Positions 1 to 8,139 of a stretch of 64,000 nt of DNA are shown piece by piece; the first letter of the stretch is position 1; every line of letters begins with the position of its first letter. The notes under the pieces are model-generated. The model did not search any database. It saw only the letters and a program-made list of their open reading frames with translations, and had not been told where the DNA came from. Source of the DNA: Paenibacillus xerothermodurans (GTDB lineage Bacteria > Bacillota > Bacilli > Paenibacillales > NBRC-103111). The stretch is taken from the NCBI RefSeq assembly GCF_002220865.2, contig NZ_NHRJ02000015.1, positions 1 through 64,000 of the forward strand, read 5' to 3'. Made by a program: the position numbers and the translations under genes.

Positions 1-31
1 GATCCAGTTTTCAAGGTGCTAGCCTTGACTC

Positions 32-149
32 GTTTGGTGATGATGGCGGAGGGGAACCACGCGTTCCCATCTCGAACACGACCGTTAAGCCCTCCAGCGC
101 CGATGGTACTTAGACCGCAGGGTCTTGGGAGAGTAGGACGTTGCCAAGC
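32..149 (+). rRNA. rrf: 5S ribosomal RNA
   Basis: Begins GTTTGGTGATGATGGCGGAG and ends with the complementary TTGCCAAGC, giving the closing helix of 5S rRNA. The conserved loop core CGAACACGACCGTTAAGC lies in the middle. The length of 118 nt is typical of Bacillales. The 31 bases before it look like 23S-5S spacer, so the window opens at the end of an rRNA operon. tRNA-Asn follows after 7 nt, so the first tRNAs are probably co-transcribed with the rRNA. Confidence 0.95.
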
Positions 150-156
150 GTAACAT

Positions 157-232
157 TCCCTGATAGCTCAGTTGGTAGAGCACTCGACTGTTAATCGAGT
201 TGTCACAGGTTCGAGTCCTGTTCGGGGAGCCA
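157..232 (+). tRNA. tRNA-Asn (GTT)
   Basis: Complete cloverleaf: acceptor TCCCTGA pairs with TCGGGGA, T-loop is GGTTCGAGTCC, CCA is encoded. Anticodon GTT at 190-192. First tRNA after the 5S gene. Confidence 0.97.
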
Positions 233-235
233 TAT

Positions 236-311
236 GCTTCCATAGCTCAGTAGGTAGAGTGCATCCATGGTAAGGATGAGGTCACCGGTTCGATCCCGGT
301 TGGAAGCTCCA
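236..311 (+). tRNA. tRNA-Thr (GGT)
   Basis: Acceptor GCTTCCA pairs with TGGAAGC. Anticodon stem CATCC/GGATG holds loop ATGGTAA with anticodon GGT. CCA is encoded. Confidence 0.96.
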
Positions 312-317
312 GAGTGT

Positions 318-389
318 GGCCCGTTGGTCAAGGGGTTAAGACACCTCCCTTTCACGGAGGTAACAGGGGTTCGAATCCCCTACGGGTCA
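318..389 (+). tRNA. tRNA-Glu (TTC)
   Basis: Acceptor GGCCCGT pairs with ACGGGTC, allowing one G-T pair. Anticodon stem CCTCC/GGAGG with loop CTTTCAC. No CCA is encoded. Last tRNA before an internal promoter. Confidence 0.95.
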
Positions 390-418
390 TTTGGCTGACG
401 CAAGGGATTGAAAACGTG

Positions 419-447
419 TTGACAAACCTTGAAAAGTCATGTAGAAT
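419..447 (+). promoter_or_regulatory. SigA-type promoter for the second tRNA block
   Basis: TTGACA (419-424), 17-bp spacer, TAGAAT (442-447). It lies in the 72-nt gap between tRNA-Glu and tRNA-Val and should drive the nine tRNAs from Val to the last Gly independently of the rRNA operon. Confidence 0.8.
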
Positions 448-461
448 TTCATAGTTAACTT

Positions 462-537
462 GGACGCTTAGCTCAGCTGGGAGAGCATCTGCCTTACAAG
501 CAGAGGGTCGGCGGTTCGATCCCGTCAGCGTCCACCA
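462..537 (+). tRNA. tRNA-Val (TAC)
   Basis: Acceptor GGACGCT pairs with AGCGTCC. Anticodon loop CTTACAA gives TAC. CCA is encoded. First gene after the promoter at 419-447. Confidence 0.96.
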
Positions 538-538
538 T

Positions 539-614
<76 letters not shown>

Positions 615-629
615 GCGTCGCTCGCATAA

Positions 630-704
630 TGGGGATTAGCCAAGCGGTAAGGCAACGGACTTTGACTCCGTCATGCCTAGGTTCGAATCCTAGATCCCCA
701 GCCA
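630..704 (+). tRNA. tRNA-Gln (TTG)
   Basis: Acceptor TGGGGAT pairs with ATCCCCA. Anticodon loop CTTTGAC gives TTG. CCA is encoded. Confidence 0.96.
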
Positions 705-710
705 TTGTAC

Positions 711-783
711 GAGCCATTAGCTCAGTTGGTAGAGCACCTGACTTTTAATCAGGGTGTCGTAGGTTCGAGTCCTACATGGCTCA
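711..783 (+). tRNA. tRNA-Lys (TTT)
   Basis: Acceptor GAGCCAT pairs with ATGGCTC. Anticodon loop CTTTTAA gives TTT. Ends with discriminator A; no CCA encoded. Confidence 0.95.
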
Positions 784-794
784 CTGTTTGAAGC

Positions 795-874
795 GCGCGT
801 ATGGCGGAATTGGCAGACGCACTAGACTTAGGATCTAGCGGGCGACCGTGGGGGTTCAAGTCCCTCTACGCGCA
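795..874 (+). tRNA. tRNA-Leu (TAG)
   Basis: Acceptor GCGCGTA pairs with TACGCGC. Anticodon loop CTTAGGA gives TAG. Has the longer variable arm expected for a class II tRNA. No CCA encoded. Confidence 0.94.
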
Positions 875-881
875 TTCATTT

Positions 882-956
882 GCGGAAGTGGCTCAGCGGT
901 AGAGCATCGCCTTGCCAAGGCGAGGGTCGCGGGTTCGATTCCCGTCTTCCGCTCCA
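882..956 (+). tRNA. tRNA-Gly (GCC)
   Basis: Acceptor GCGGAAG pairs with CTTCCGC. Anticodon loop TTGCCAA gives GCC. CCA is encoded. Confidence 0.96.
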
Positions 957-964
957 ATCTAAGT

Positions 965-1041
965 GTTCCCTTAGCTCAGCTGGATAGAGCGTTTGACTAC
1001 GAATCAAAAGGTCGGGAGTTCGAATCTCTCAGGGAACGCCA
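965..1041 (+). tRNA. tRNA-Arg (ACG)
   Basis: Acceptor GTTCCCT pairs with AGGGAAC. Anticodon loop CTACGAA gives ACG, which is normally edited to ICG by TadA. CCA is encoded. Confidence 0.96.
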
Positions 1042-1108
1042 TAAATATTTCTCGACATCACATTGCACCGTGTTATCAAAGGTAATGAATTCCTGCTTTA
1101 GGTAGTAT

Positions 1109-1185
1109 CGGGACGTAGCTCAGCTTGGTAGAGCACCTGGTTTGGGACCAGGGGGTCGCATGTTCAAATCGTGTCGTCCCGACCA
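1109..1185 (+). tRNA. tRNA-Pro (TGG)
   Basis: Acceptor CGGGACG pairs with CGTCCCG. Anticodon loop TTTGGGA gives TGG. CCA is encoded. A 67-nt gap separates it from tRNA-Arg. Confidence 0.96.
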
Positions 1186-1195
1186 TTTTTGTTTT

Positions 1196-1269
1196 GCGGG
1201 TGTAGTTCAATGGTAGAACTCCAGCCTTCCAAGCTGGTAGCGTGGGTTCGATTCCCATCACCCGCTCCA
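1196..1269 (+). tRNA. tRNA-Gly (TCC)
   Basis: Acceptor GCGGGTG pairs with CACCCGC. Anticodon loop CTTCCAA gives TCC. CCA is encoded. Last tRNA of the cluster. Confidence 0.96.
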
Positions 1270-1283
1270 TACATAACGATAAC

Positions 1284-1307
1284 TAAGACCGATGAGGTCT
1301 TTTTTTA
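1284..1307 (+). terminator. Terminator of the tRNA operon
   Basis: AAGACC, a short GATGA loop, then GGTCTT running into seven T. It follows the last tRNA by about 15 nt. Confidence 0.8.
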
Positions 1308-1393
1308 GTTTAATAAGGTGGTGTCGAAGGCATGCTCACAGGCGGTTAAAAGTCGTGTGCCCACCAGCAGTAGTTACGTTAATGCTATTTTGC

Positions 1394-1417
1394 AAGCTTC
1401 GGTATGAGGCTTTTTTT
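1394..1417 (+). terminator. Second hairpin-T tract upstream of ppc
   Basis: AAGCTTC (1394-1400), loop GGTAT, GAGGCTT (1406-1412) followed by T. One G-T pair in a 7-bp stem. It lies before the likely ppc promoter, so it is most simply a second terminator for the tRNA operon; an attenuator role would need a promoter further upstream. Confidence 0.55.
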
Positions 1418-1457
1418 ATTATCCATATAAATTTACTGCACGGTAGCGAGCTGTTTG

Positions 1458-1466
1458 TGATAAAAT
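1458..1466 (+). promoter_or_regulatory. Extended -10 promoter for ppc
   Basis: TG at 1458-1459, one base, then TAAAAT (1461-1466), 36 bp before the ppc start codon. No convincing -35 box at 17 bp, which fits an extended -10 promoter. Confidence 0.45.
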
Positions 1467-1501
1467 ACTCACTATGACCTAGGTAAGGATGGAGGAAGAA
1501 C

Positions 1502-4294
1502 ATGTCGGATTCAGTCAACTTGATCAACAAAAATACGTCAAACAACCTGCTTCGCAGAGACGTTAGATTTTTGGGACATATCTTAGGTGAAGTAATTGTT
1601 CATCAAGGCGGAAACGAGCTGCTCGCCCTGGTAGAGAAAATCAGGGAGATGAGCAAGACACTCCGCGAACAATACACTCCAGAAATGTATACCGAGTTTA
1701 AAACCACGATCAGTTCTTTGGCTCCGGAGAAAAGACACCAGGTGATCCGCGCGTTTTCGATATATTTCCAACTCATTAATATCGCCGAGCAGAATCACCG
1801 GATTCGCCGCAAACGCGACTACGAACGCTCTACTGGTGAAGAAGTACAGCCTGGCTCTATCGAAGATATAGTGCGTGGTTTGAAGCAGCAGCAGATTTCC
1901 GCCGCAGCAGTGGAAGAGATTATGCAGGGCATTTCGTTAGAGCTCGTCATGACAGCACATCCGACAGAAGCGACACGCCGTGCAGTGCTCGACATTCACC
2001 AGCGTATCGCTAATGATATGATGCAGCTCGATAATCCTAGCTTGACGTTCCGTGAACGGGAGCAGCTGCGCGACAAGCTGTTGGGCGAAGTGGTTGCCCT
2101 TTGGCAAACTGACGAGCTTAGGGACCGCAAGCCTACCGTGCTGGACGAAGTGAAGAATGGGTTGTACTATTTTGATGAAACACTGTTTGAGGTGCTTCCG
2201 GAAGTTTATCAGGAGCTGGAACGCTGTCTGAAAAAATATTACCCGGAAAAGGACTGGCATGTACCGATTTACATGAAATTCGGCTCCTGGATAGGTGGAG
2301 ACCGTGACGGCAACCCTTCTGTCACCTCTAATATCACATGGCAGGCGTTGACGTTACACCGTCAGCTGGCATTGGAGAAATATGCAGCACTACTCCGGGA
2401 ATTTTTACAGCATTTGAGCTTTAGTAAAAATATTGTAGAAGTGACGCAGGAGTTGCTGGATTCGATCCAGGCGGATCGTGAGAAGCTGGATTTGCGCTCC
2501 CATGAGGTATGGCGCAACGAAAAAGAGCCTTATCGGATTAAGGTAACGTACATGATAGAAAAGATTCTGCAGGCCGCTAACCCGAAGGTGAGCGTGGAAC
2601 GCAAGTACAACTCGCCGGAAGAGTTTTTGTCGGATTTGAAAATCATAGAGCGCAGCTTGCGCAATCACTTTGCTGATTTCATAGTAGACACTTACTTGTC
2701 GAAATTAATTCGCCAGGTAGAATTGTTCGGCTTCCATTTGGTGTCACTTGATGTTAGACAACACAGCAAAGAGCATGAGCTTGCGATGACCGAAATATTG
2801 GCTAAAATGCATATCTGTGACGATTATTCGGCATTAAGCGAGGATGACAAGATCAAACTGCTTAGCAGCTTATTGACTGAGCGGCGTCCGATCACATCCC
2901 CTTACATGGATTACTCGGAATCCACAGCGGAATGTTTGAACGTGTATCACACCATTAAACGAGCGCAGCAGGAATTCGGGCGGGATTGTATTTACAGTTA
3001 CTTGATTAGTATGGCTGCGGGCGCAAGCGATGTGCTCGAAGTGCTGGTGCTCGCCAAGGAAGCTGGTTTATACCGGCAGGAGTCCGATGGCTCAATCGTA
3101 TGCACGCTGCAGTCTGCTCCATTGTTCGAAACCATTGATGATCTACATGCTGCACCGGATATCATGCGCACGTTGTTCGAAATTCCGGCTTATCGCAATA
3201 GTTTGGCCAGTACGAATCATTTGCAGGAGATTATGCTGGGCTATTCAGACAGCAACAAAGACGGCGGCGTGATCACCGCGAATTGGGAGCTGCGGGTGGC
3301 GCTTCGCAGTATCACAGCGGCCGCGTCGGAATATGGCGTCAAGCTGAAATTCTTCCACGGTCGTGGAGGTGCTTTGGGCCGCGGAGGCATGCCTCTTAAT
3401 CGCAGTATTCTGGCGCAGCCCGCCGACACCATCGGTGGCGGCATTAAGATTACCGAACAGGGTGAAGTACTTTCATCCCGATACTCTATGAAGGGGATCG
3501 CCTATCGCAGTTTAGAGCAAGCGACATCTGCGCTGATTAGCGCAGCGCTCTCCGCACGCAATCCGCAGACGGAGGCCACTGAACCAGAGTGGGAGCCGAT
3601 CATGCGTGACATATCTGAGAAGGCACAGACGAAATATCAGGACTTGATTTTCCGCGATCCGGACTTCCTGGCCTTTTTCAAAGAGTCCACGCCTCTTCCG
3701 GAGATTGGTGAACTCAACATCGGCTCGCGACCGTCAAAGAGAAAGAACAGCGACCGATTCGAGGATCTGAGGGCCATCCCATGGGTGTTCTCTTGGACCC
3801 AAAGCCGTTATTTGCTTCCGGCATGGTACGCGGCAGGCAGCGGTATCTACAGCTATTATCAGGGCAAGGAAGAGAATCTGAAAGTACTGCAAACCATGTA
3901 CCAGAAGTGGTCCTTTTTCCGTTCCCTGATTGACAATGTGCAGATGGCTCTGGCCAAATCCGACTTACTGATTGCCAAAGAGTATGCAAGCATGGTCAAG
4001 GATAAGTCAGCGGCTGAGCGTATTTTTACGGCAATCAGCGAAGAATTTGAGCGCACATCCAATCTGGCTTTGCAGATTAGCGGACAAAAAGAGATTTTGG
4101 ATAATGTGCCTGTTATTCAAGAGTCGATACGGCTCCGTAATCCGTATGTGGATCCGCTGAGCTACATGCAGGTTGAGCTGTTGACGGAGCTGAGGGGACA
4201 AACGGGGCGCACTGAAGAGGAGGACATTCTGCTGCTCCGCGAAGTACTGCTCACCATAAACGGTATTGCAGCGGGGCTTCGTAATACGGGCTGA
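1502..4294 (+). CDS. ppc: Phosphoenolpyruvate carboxylase
   Basis: Carboxylates phosphoenolpyruvate with bicarbonate to oxaloacetate, refilling the TCA cycle in the cytoplasm. The 930-residue length is normal for the bacterial enzyme. Family signatures visible in order: VMTAHPTEATRR with the catalytic histidine near residue 145, GSWIGGDRDGNP in the middle, the glycine-rich FHGRGGALGRGG loop near residue 620, and the C-terminus ending in NTG, which is characteristic of PEPC. The ATG follows a GGAGGAA ribosome binding site. It is a single-gene unit bounded by the promoter at 1458 and the strong hairpin at 4333. No sign of damage. Confidence 0.97.
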   Translation: MSDSVNLINKNTSNNLLRRDVRFLGHILGEVIVHQGGNELLALVEKIREMSKTLREQYTPEMYTEFKTTISSLAPEKRHQVIRAFSIYFQLINIAEQNHRIRRKRDYERSTGEEVQPGSIEDIVRGLKQQQISAAAVEEIMQGISLELVMTAHPTEATRRAVLDIHQRIANDMMQLDNPSLTFREREQLRDKLLGEVVALWQTDELRDRKPTVLDEVKNGLYYFDETLFEVLPEVYQELERCLKKYYPEKDWHVPIYMKFGSWIGGDRDGNPSVTSNITWQALTLHRQLALEKYAALLREFLQHLSFSKNIVEVTQELLDSIQADREKLDLRSHEVWRNEKEPYRIKVTYMIEKILQAANPKVSVERKYNSPEEFLSDLKIIERSLRNHFADFIVDTYLSKLIRQVELFGFHLVSLDVRQHSKEHELAMTEILAKMHICDDYSALSEDDKIKLLSSLLTERRPITSPYMDYSESTAECLNVYHTIKRAQQEFGRDCIYSYLISMAAGASDVLEVLVLAKEAGLYRQESDGSIVCTLQSAPLFETIDDLHAAPDIMRTLFEIPAYRNSLASTNHLQEIMLGYSDSNKDGGVITANWELRVALRSITAAASEYGVKLKFFHGRGGALGRGGMPLNRSILAQPADTIGGGIKITEQGEVLSSRYSMKGIAYRSLEQATSALISAALSARNPQTEATEPEWEPIMRDISEKAQTKYQDLIFRDPDFLAFFKESTPLPEIGELNIGSRPSKRKNSDRFEDLRAIPWVFSWTQSRYLLPAWYAAGSGIYSYYQGKEENLKVLQTMYQKWSFFRSLIDNVQMALAKSDLLIAKEYASMVKDKSAAERIFTAISEEFERTSNLALQISGQKEILDNVPVIQESIRLRNPYVDPLSYMQVELLTELRGQTGRTEEEDILLLREVLLTINGIAAGLRNTG

Positions 4295-4332
4295 TGCCAT
4301 ATGTCACGCACTTACCAGCAATACACGATAGA

Positions 4333-4366
4333 GTCGGGCGGCCTCAACCAGGCTGTCCGGCTTTTT
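4333..4366 (+). terminator. Terminator of ppc
   Basis: GTCGGGCGGCCT, loop CAACC, AGGCTGTCCGGC, then TTTTT. A 12-bp stem with three G-T pairs, about 40 nt after the ppc stop. Confidence 0.85.
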
Positions 4367-4639
4367 CTGTATAGGCCTACAAAATTGTCCGGTACCGAGG
4401 CAGCACTCACTCGATGGAGGTATAGGCAGGGGTGTCACAATGCCCAATACTGCCGCTGTCACTCCACCCAGTGCAGTTTGGTTCGGGTGCTGGGTTAATT
4501 CTATGTGCATTTTGGGGGAGACTGTACATGGGGGTGCTCGTTTGGTATGCTTTTCTTGGGTTTTATTGGTTTTAGCTGGTAACAGCAGGTGACGTACTGC
4601 AGTGCGGTACGTGGAAAATGGTGTCGTCAGCGCAAGTTT
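4367..4639. other. Intergenic region upstream of sigW
   Basis: No gene seen. It holds a near-perfect inverted repeat at 4592-4612 (ACGTAC and GTACGT arms), a possible operator or hairpin. A clear SigW-type autoregulatory promoter (TGAAAC, 16 bp, CGTA) was looked for here and not found. Confidence 0.4.
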
Positions 4640-4652
4640 GGAGGAATGACGG

Positions 4653-5219
4653 TTGGAACAAATCGACGTGAGACTCGCGAAATTAGCCCGAAATGGTGAC
4701 AGGGCCGCTTTCGCTGAGCTGGTGGAGTTATATAAGGAGAAAATCTTTCATCTGGCTTACAGAATGCTGCATAACAGGCATGAGGCGGAGGAGATTGTGC
4801 AGGAAACATTTTTGAGAGTGTACACAAATTTGGAGCGCTACGACGAGAATCAGAAGTTCTCCACGTGGATTTACCGGATTGGCACGAATCTCTGCATTGA
4901 CCGTCTCCGCAAACGAAAGCCGAATTATTCCTTGGATGCTGAAATGAATGACGGCGAAGGCACGGACTGGTATGCGATGCTCCCCAGCGAGGACGATACA
5001 CCGGACGACCAGGTCATTTTATCCGAAACTCGAAACGAAATACGTAAATCCATTGAAACTCTGCCGGAAAAGTATAAAACGGTAGTGGTGCTCCGGTATT
5101 TGCAGGATCTGTCTTTGCAAGAAATCAGTGAGGTGCTGTCACTGCCGATCACCACGATCAAAACCAGATTGCACCGGGGTAGGGAGCACCTAAGGAAAAA
5201 AATGGAGAATATTTTATAA
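4653..5219 (+). CDS. sigW: ECF sigma factor, SigW-type
   Basis: Extracytoplasmic-function sigma factor that directs RNA polymerase to envelope-stress promoters. The 188 residues hold region 2 at about 20-90, with the DRLRKRK-type -10 recognition end, and region 4 at about 125-185, with the helix-turn-helix LSLQEISEVLSLPITTIK. The start is TTG at 4653, chosen because GGAGG at 4640-4644 sits 8 nt before it. The following gene is its zinc-finger anti-sigma factor, and cdaA-cdaR-glmM-glmS come next, the same order as in Bacillus subtilis around sigW; the assignment rests on this synteny and the ECF fold. SigW regulons in Bacillus counter membrane-active compounds. Confidence 0.9.
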   Translation: MEQIDVRLAKLARNGDRAAFAELVELYKEKIFHLAYRMLHNRHEAEEIVQETFLRVYTNLERYDENQKFSTWIYRIGTNLCIDRLRKRKPNYSLDAEMNDGEGTDWYAMLPSEDDTPDDQVILSETRNEIRKSIETLPEKYKTVVVLRYLQDLSLQEISEVLSLPITTIKTRLHRGREHLRKKMENIL

Positions 5220-5226
5220 GCGTTTT

Positions 5227-5252
5227 TGAAACATAACCGGTTGTCATACGTA
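5227..5252 (+). promoter_or_regulatory. SigW-type ECF promoter upstream of rsiW
   Basis: TGAAAC (5227-5232), spacer of exactly 16 bp, CGTA (5249-5252). This equals the published SigW consensus of B. subtilis (TGAAAC, N16, CGTA). It lies in the 80-nt gap between the sigW stop and the rsiW start, so it would transcribe rsiW and not sigW. Confidence 0.75.
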
Positions 5253-5299
5253 TGGTAATCTGCAAAAGCAAACATGGAAAAAGAAAGGAGCGGGCCAAC

Positions 5300-5905
5300 A
5301 TGCAATGCCAGGAAGCCCTCCCTTTAATGCATGAATATTTGGACGGTAGCTTAAGCAGACCGGAAGCGTTAGAGCTAAAGAAACACCTGGTCGCATGCCC
5401 CTCTTGCCGGGAACGGTTAAATGAACTGGAAAAGATGGAAGCACTGATTCAAGCGGCACCGAGGCCGACTGTCCCTGACGGTTTGACGGAGCGTATCATG
5501 CAAGCCTTACCGCCTGCGCAGCAGAAACATGGCTGGGGCCGGTGGTTCCGCTCGCATCCCGCTGCCTCGGTAGCCGTGGTGTTCGCACTGGTCATGCTCG
5601 GCAGTTTCATGTCCGCATGGAACGCGGACTCGGAACTGATGGTGCGGGGTGCAGATCTGCAGTCAGTAGTTATACAGGGAGATACCGTTTTGGTTCCGGC
5701 AGGTCAAACGGTTGATGGCAATTTAACGGTGGAGAACGGTAAATTGCAAGTGGACGGCGACATTGAGGGAAACATTGTTGTGATAGACGGTTCAGTATCT
5801 TTGGCATCTACCGCCCATATATCAGGGCAGATAACGCAAATAGATGAGGCGTTTAGCTGGCTCTGGTTTAAAATGAGTGATTGGGCAACCCACATATCGC
5901 AATAA
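5300..5905 (+). CDS. rsiW: RsiW-like anti-sigma factor with bactofilin-like ectodomain
   Basis: Membrane anti-sigma factor expected to hold SigW inactive until envelope stress triggers its proteolysis. The ATG at 5300 is chosen because GAAAGGAG precedes it and the product then begins directly at the zinc-finger domain. Residues 1-45 hold the ZAS motif H29-x3-C33-x2-C36. A single membrane segment follows at about 85-105. The outer part, about residues 110-175, has the repeating hydrophobic/glycine pattern of a polymer-forming bactofilin beta-helix (DGNL, DGDIEGNI, IDGSV, HISGQI). B. subtilis RsiW is not described as having such a domain. The tail is rich in aromatic residues. Second gene of the sigW operon, with its own SigW-type promoter at 5227. 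Confidence 0.85.
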   Translation: MQCQEALPLMHEYLDGSLSRPEALELKKHLVACPSCRERLNELEKMEALIQAAPRPTVPDGLTERIMQALPPAQQKHGWGRWFRSHPAASVAVVFALVMLGSFMSAWNADSELMVRGADLQSVVIQGDTVLVPAGQTVDGNLTVENGKLQVDGDIEGNIVVIDGSVSLASTAHISGQITQIDEAFSWLWFKMSDWATHISQ

Positions 5906-5930
5906 ATTAGGACATACGCACCAATTTCCA

Positions 5931-5969
5931 AAATCCTCTCTTAAACATAATGTGAAAGGGAGGGTTTTT
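5931..5969 (+). terminator. Terminator of sigW-rsiW
   Basis: AAATCCTCTCTT (5931-5942), 13-nt loop, AAGGGAGGGTTT (5956-5967) and a T run. A 12-bp stem with two G-T pairs, 25 nt after the rsiW stop. Confidence 0.8.
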
Positions 5970-5981
5970 GTGTTGATATTA

Positions 5982-5990
5982 TGGTATGAT
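5982..5990 (+). promoter_or_regulatory. Extended -10 promoter for cdaA
   Basis: TGG followed by TATGAT (5985-5990), giving the TGn extended -10 pattern. No good -35 box. About 58 bp before cdaA and just after the terminator. Confidence 0.45.
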
Positions 5991-6048
5991 TTAATTGTGG
6001 GCATAGATAAATATAAATAAAAGCCGCGTATCGTTTGGGGGCAATGCA

Positions 6049-6855
6049 ATGGATTTCATACCGGCCATCAGTTTAAAAGACATTATTGATATTTTAATTG
6101 TAAGCTATGTGATTTATCAGCTGATACTGCTGGTTAGAGGCACGCGGGCCATCCAATTGCTAAAAGGGATTTTTGTCGTGGTAGTCACCTGGGCGCTGAG
6201 TACATGGTTTAAGCTGAACACGTTACAGTGGATGATGAATCAGATGTTTACTTTTGGTGTCCTTGCGGTGATTATCATCTTTCAGCCGGAGCTGCGGCGA
6301 GCGCTGGAGCAATTGGGCCGTGGCACGCTGTTTAGCCGAACAGCCACGGAGGACGAGCAGGAGCTTAATCGGCGCCTCGGAGAGGTTATTAAGGCCGTAA
6401 ACTACTTAGCACGACGCAGGATAGGTGCACTGATCGTATTTGAGAGGGAAACGGGTCTGAATGATTACATAGAATCGGGTATTTCTATGGAATCGCACAT
6501 CAGCTCCGAGTTGTTGATCAACATTTTTATTCCGAACACACCACTACATGATGGTGCGGTCATTTTGAGAAAAAATCAGCTTATGGCTGCAGGCTGTTAC
6601 CTGCCGCTGTCCGAAAATCCATTTATCAGCAAGGAACTGGGAACACGGCACCGTGCCGGGATCGGCATGAGTGAGGTGTCAGACGCGCTGTCAGTCATCG
6701 TCTCAGAGGAGACAGGGCAGGTGTCGCTGGCGATGAATGGACATATTATACGCGATATCAAAGAAGAGCCGCTGCTTTCCAAGCTGTTCGAGGAATTACA
6801 ATCCCCGAAAAGGACCAAGGAAAAAAACTCCATATGGAAATGGAGGCGGCGCTAG
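6049..6855 (+). CDS. cdaA: Diadenylate cyclase CdaA
   Basis: Membrane-bound enzyme that makes cyclic di-AMP from two ATP, a signal for potassium balance and wall homeostasis. Three hydrophobic segments fill residues 10-85. The DAC domain follows with the diagnostic motifs DGA at 168-170 and RHR at 200-202, both intact, so catalysis is expected. The 268-residue length is normal. The start has a GGGGG ribosome binding site. cdaR begins at the base after its TAG stop, and glmM follows, the conserved operon in which CdaR and GlmM modulate the cyclase in B. subtilis and Listeria. Confidence 0.95.
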   Translation: MDFIPAISLKDIIDILIVSYVIYQLILLVRGTRAIQLLKGIFVVVVTWALSTWFKLNTLQWMMNQMFTFGVLAVIIIFQPELRRALEQLGRGTLFSRTATEDEQELNRRLGEVIKAVNYLARRRIGALIVFERETGLNDYIESGISMESHISSELLINIFIPNTPLHDGAVILRKNQLMAAGCYLPLSENPFISKELGTRHRAGIGMSEVSDALSVIVSEETGQVSLAMNGHIIRDIKEEPLLSKLFEELQSPKRTKEKNSIWKWRRR

Positions 6856-8091
6856 ATGGATCAATGGCTGCGTAATACGAATGTAGTGAAGGTAGTTGCT
6901 TTAATTATCGGCATTCTGCTGTGGGCTCTTGTACAGATGGAAGACAACACACTGCCGGGCACGAACGGCAACGGTGTCCGCGAGGAGCAGATCACCAATG
7001 TCGCGGTCACGCCGAAATACGACAGTGCTCGCTTTCATCTGGCATCGATAGAGCCGGCAGAGGTGGTTGTGACGTTAACCGGTAAAGAGTCGGCGCTCAG
7101 GCGGGCATTGAACGCGAGTAACTACGCTGTGGTACTGGATCTCACCGATGTCGAGAAGGGTGAACGCATTGTGCCTCTTACGCCGGTGGGCTTCCCATCT
7201 GATGTGACCGTCCAAATTAGTCCGCCTAGTGCGAAGGTTATTGTAGACGAGAAGTCAAACAAGCAAATGCCGGTGACAATTAATGTCACAGGTATTCCCG
7301 ATGTGGGGTTGAAGGCCGGCCAGCCTGTGGTTAAGCCGAATAAGGTGACGGTGACTGTGCCCAGCGCCATGATTGATGCAGTGGAGTCCGTGAGAGCGGA
7401 TGTGAACGTGGAGAAAGCGCAGTCGGCGGTATCCACCACAGCGCGGCTTGTGGCGTACGATAAGGACGGCAAACCGCTGGATACAGCGACGATCAATCAT
7501 CCTGTCGTGGAGGTCGAGGTGCCGATCACCAGCCCGTTTACTACCGTGCCGCTGCAGCTTAAGCTGCTCGGTGAGCCTCCACCGGGGCTTAGCGTGGCGT
7601 CACTTGTCCAAAACACGGACAAAATCACTGTGTATGGCCCGCAAGATGTGCTTAACCGCATGGAGTACTACGAAGGACCGAGCATCAATTTGGCCGAATT
7701 GACTGAGGAGAAGGAATACACGATCACGCTTGATGTGCCGCCGCAGGACAAGGTCACACAATTGGATCCAGAACAAGTGGAAGTGAAGATCAACATAGTG
7801 CCTTCCGTGACGAAGACGCTGGAACAAATCCCTCTTTCCATCATTGGCCAAAACGACGGGTTCAACACGGAAGTGGTGCTTCCGGAAACAGGCAGACTGA
7901 ATCTTGTGGTGGAAGGCGCACCTGCACTGCTCGAGAAGGCAAAAGCACAGGATACGCAGGCAATCCTTGATGTGAGCAACTTGCCCCCCGGACGACATGT
8001 TATTCCGGTGACATGGAATTTGCCTACGTTTATAAAAAAAGCGGCGCAGCAAGACTTCACCGCGACTGTCGAAATCAGTGCACGCCCTTGA
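6856..8091 (+). CDS. cdaR: CdaA regulatory protein CdaR (YbbR domains)
   Basis: Membrane-anchored regulator of CdaA. An N-terminal hydrophobic segment at about residues 10-28 anchors it, followed by about four YbbR-like beta repeats outside the cell, with recurrent VPxxV and ITVYGP-type strands. Length 411 aa. The start ATG directly follows the cdaA TAG stop, and GGAGG inside the end of cdaA serves as ribosome binding site, so the two are translationally coupled. The family is established as a CdaA interaction partner; activation or inhibition varies with species and cannot be told from sequence. Confidence 0.92.
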   Translation: MDQWLRNTNVVKVVALIIGILLWALVQMEDNTLPGTNGNGVREEQITNVAVTPKYDSARFHLASIEPAEVVVTLTGKESALRRALNASNYAVVLDLTDVEKGERIVPLTPVGFPSDVTVQISPPSAKVIVDEKSNKQMPVTINVTGIPDVGLKAGQPVVKPNKVTVTVPSAMIDAVESVRADVNVEKAQSAVSTTARLVAYDKDGKPLDTATINHPVVEVEVPITSPFTTVPLQLKLLGEPPPGLSVASLVQNTDKITVYGPQDVLNRMEYYEGPSINLAELTEEKEYTITLDVPPQDKVTQLDPEQVEVKINIVPSVTKTLEQIPLSIIGQNDGFNTEVVLPETGRLNLVVEGAPALLEKAKAQDTQAILDVSNLPPGRHVIPVTWNLPTFIKKAAQQDFTATVEISARP

Positions 8092-8118
8092 GCAAAAAAC
8101 AAGATGTAGGGATATAAT
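8088..8118 (+). promoter_or_regulatory. Possible internal promoter for glmM
   Basis: TTGAGC (8088-8093), 19-bp spacer, TATAAT (8113-8118). The -10 box is perfect, the spacing is long. It overlaps the cdaR stop and could give glmM extra transcription. Confidence 0.35.
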
Positions 8119-8139
8119 GTTAAAAAGGAGACGGAGAAC

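Noticed and set aside
848-1270. Open frames through the tRNA cluster on both strands
   Set aside because: They cross several complete tRNA genes; tRNA structure explains the sequence.
4560-4640. ECF autoregulatory promoter upstream of sigW
   Set aside because: GGTAAC and CGTA are present but spacing is 9 bp, not 16; a palindrome explains the sequence better.
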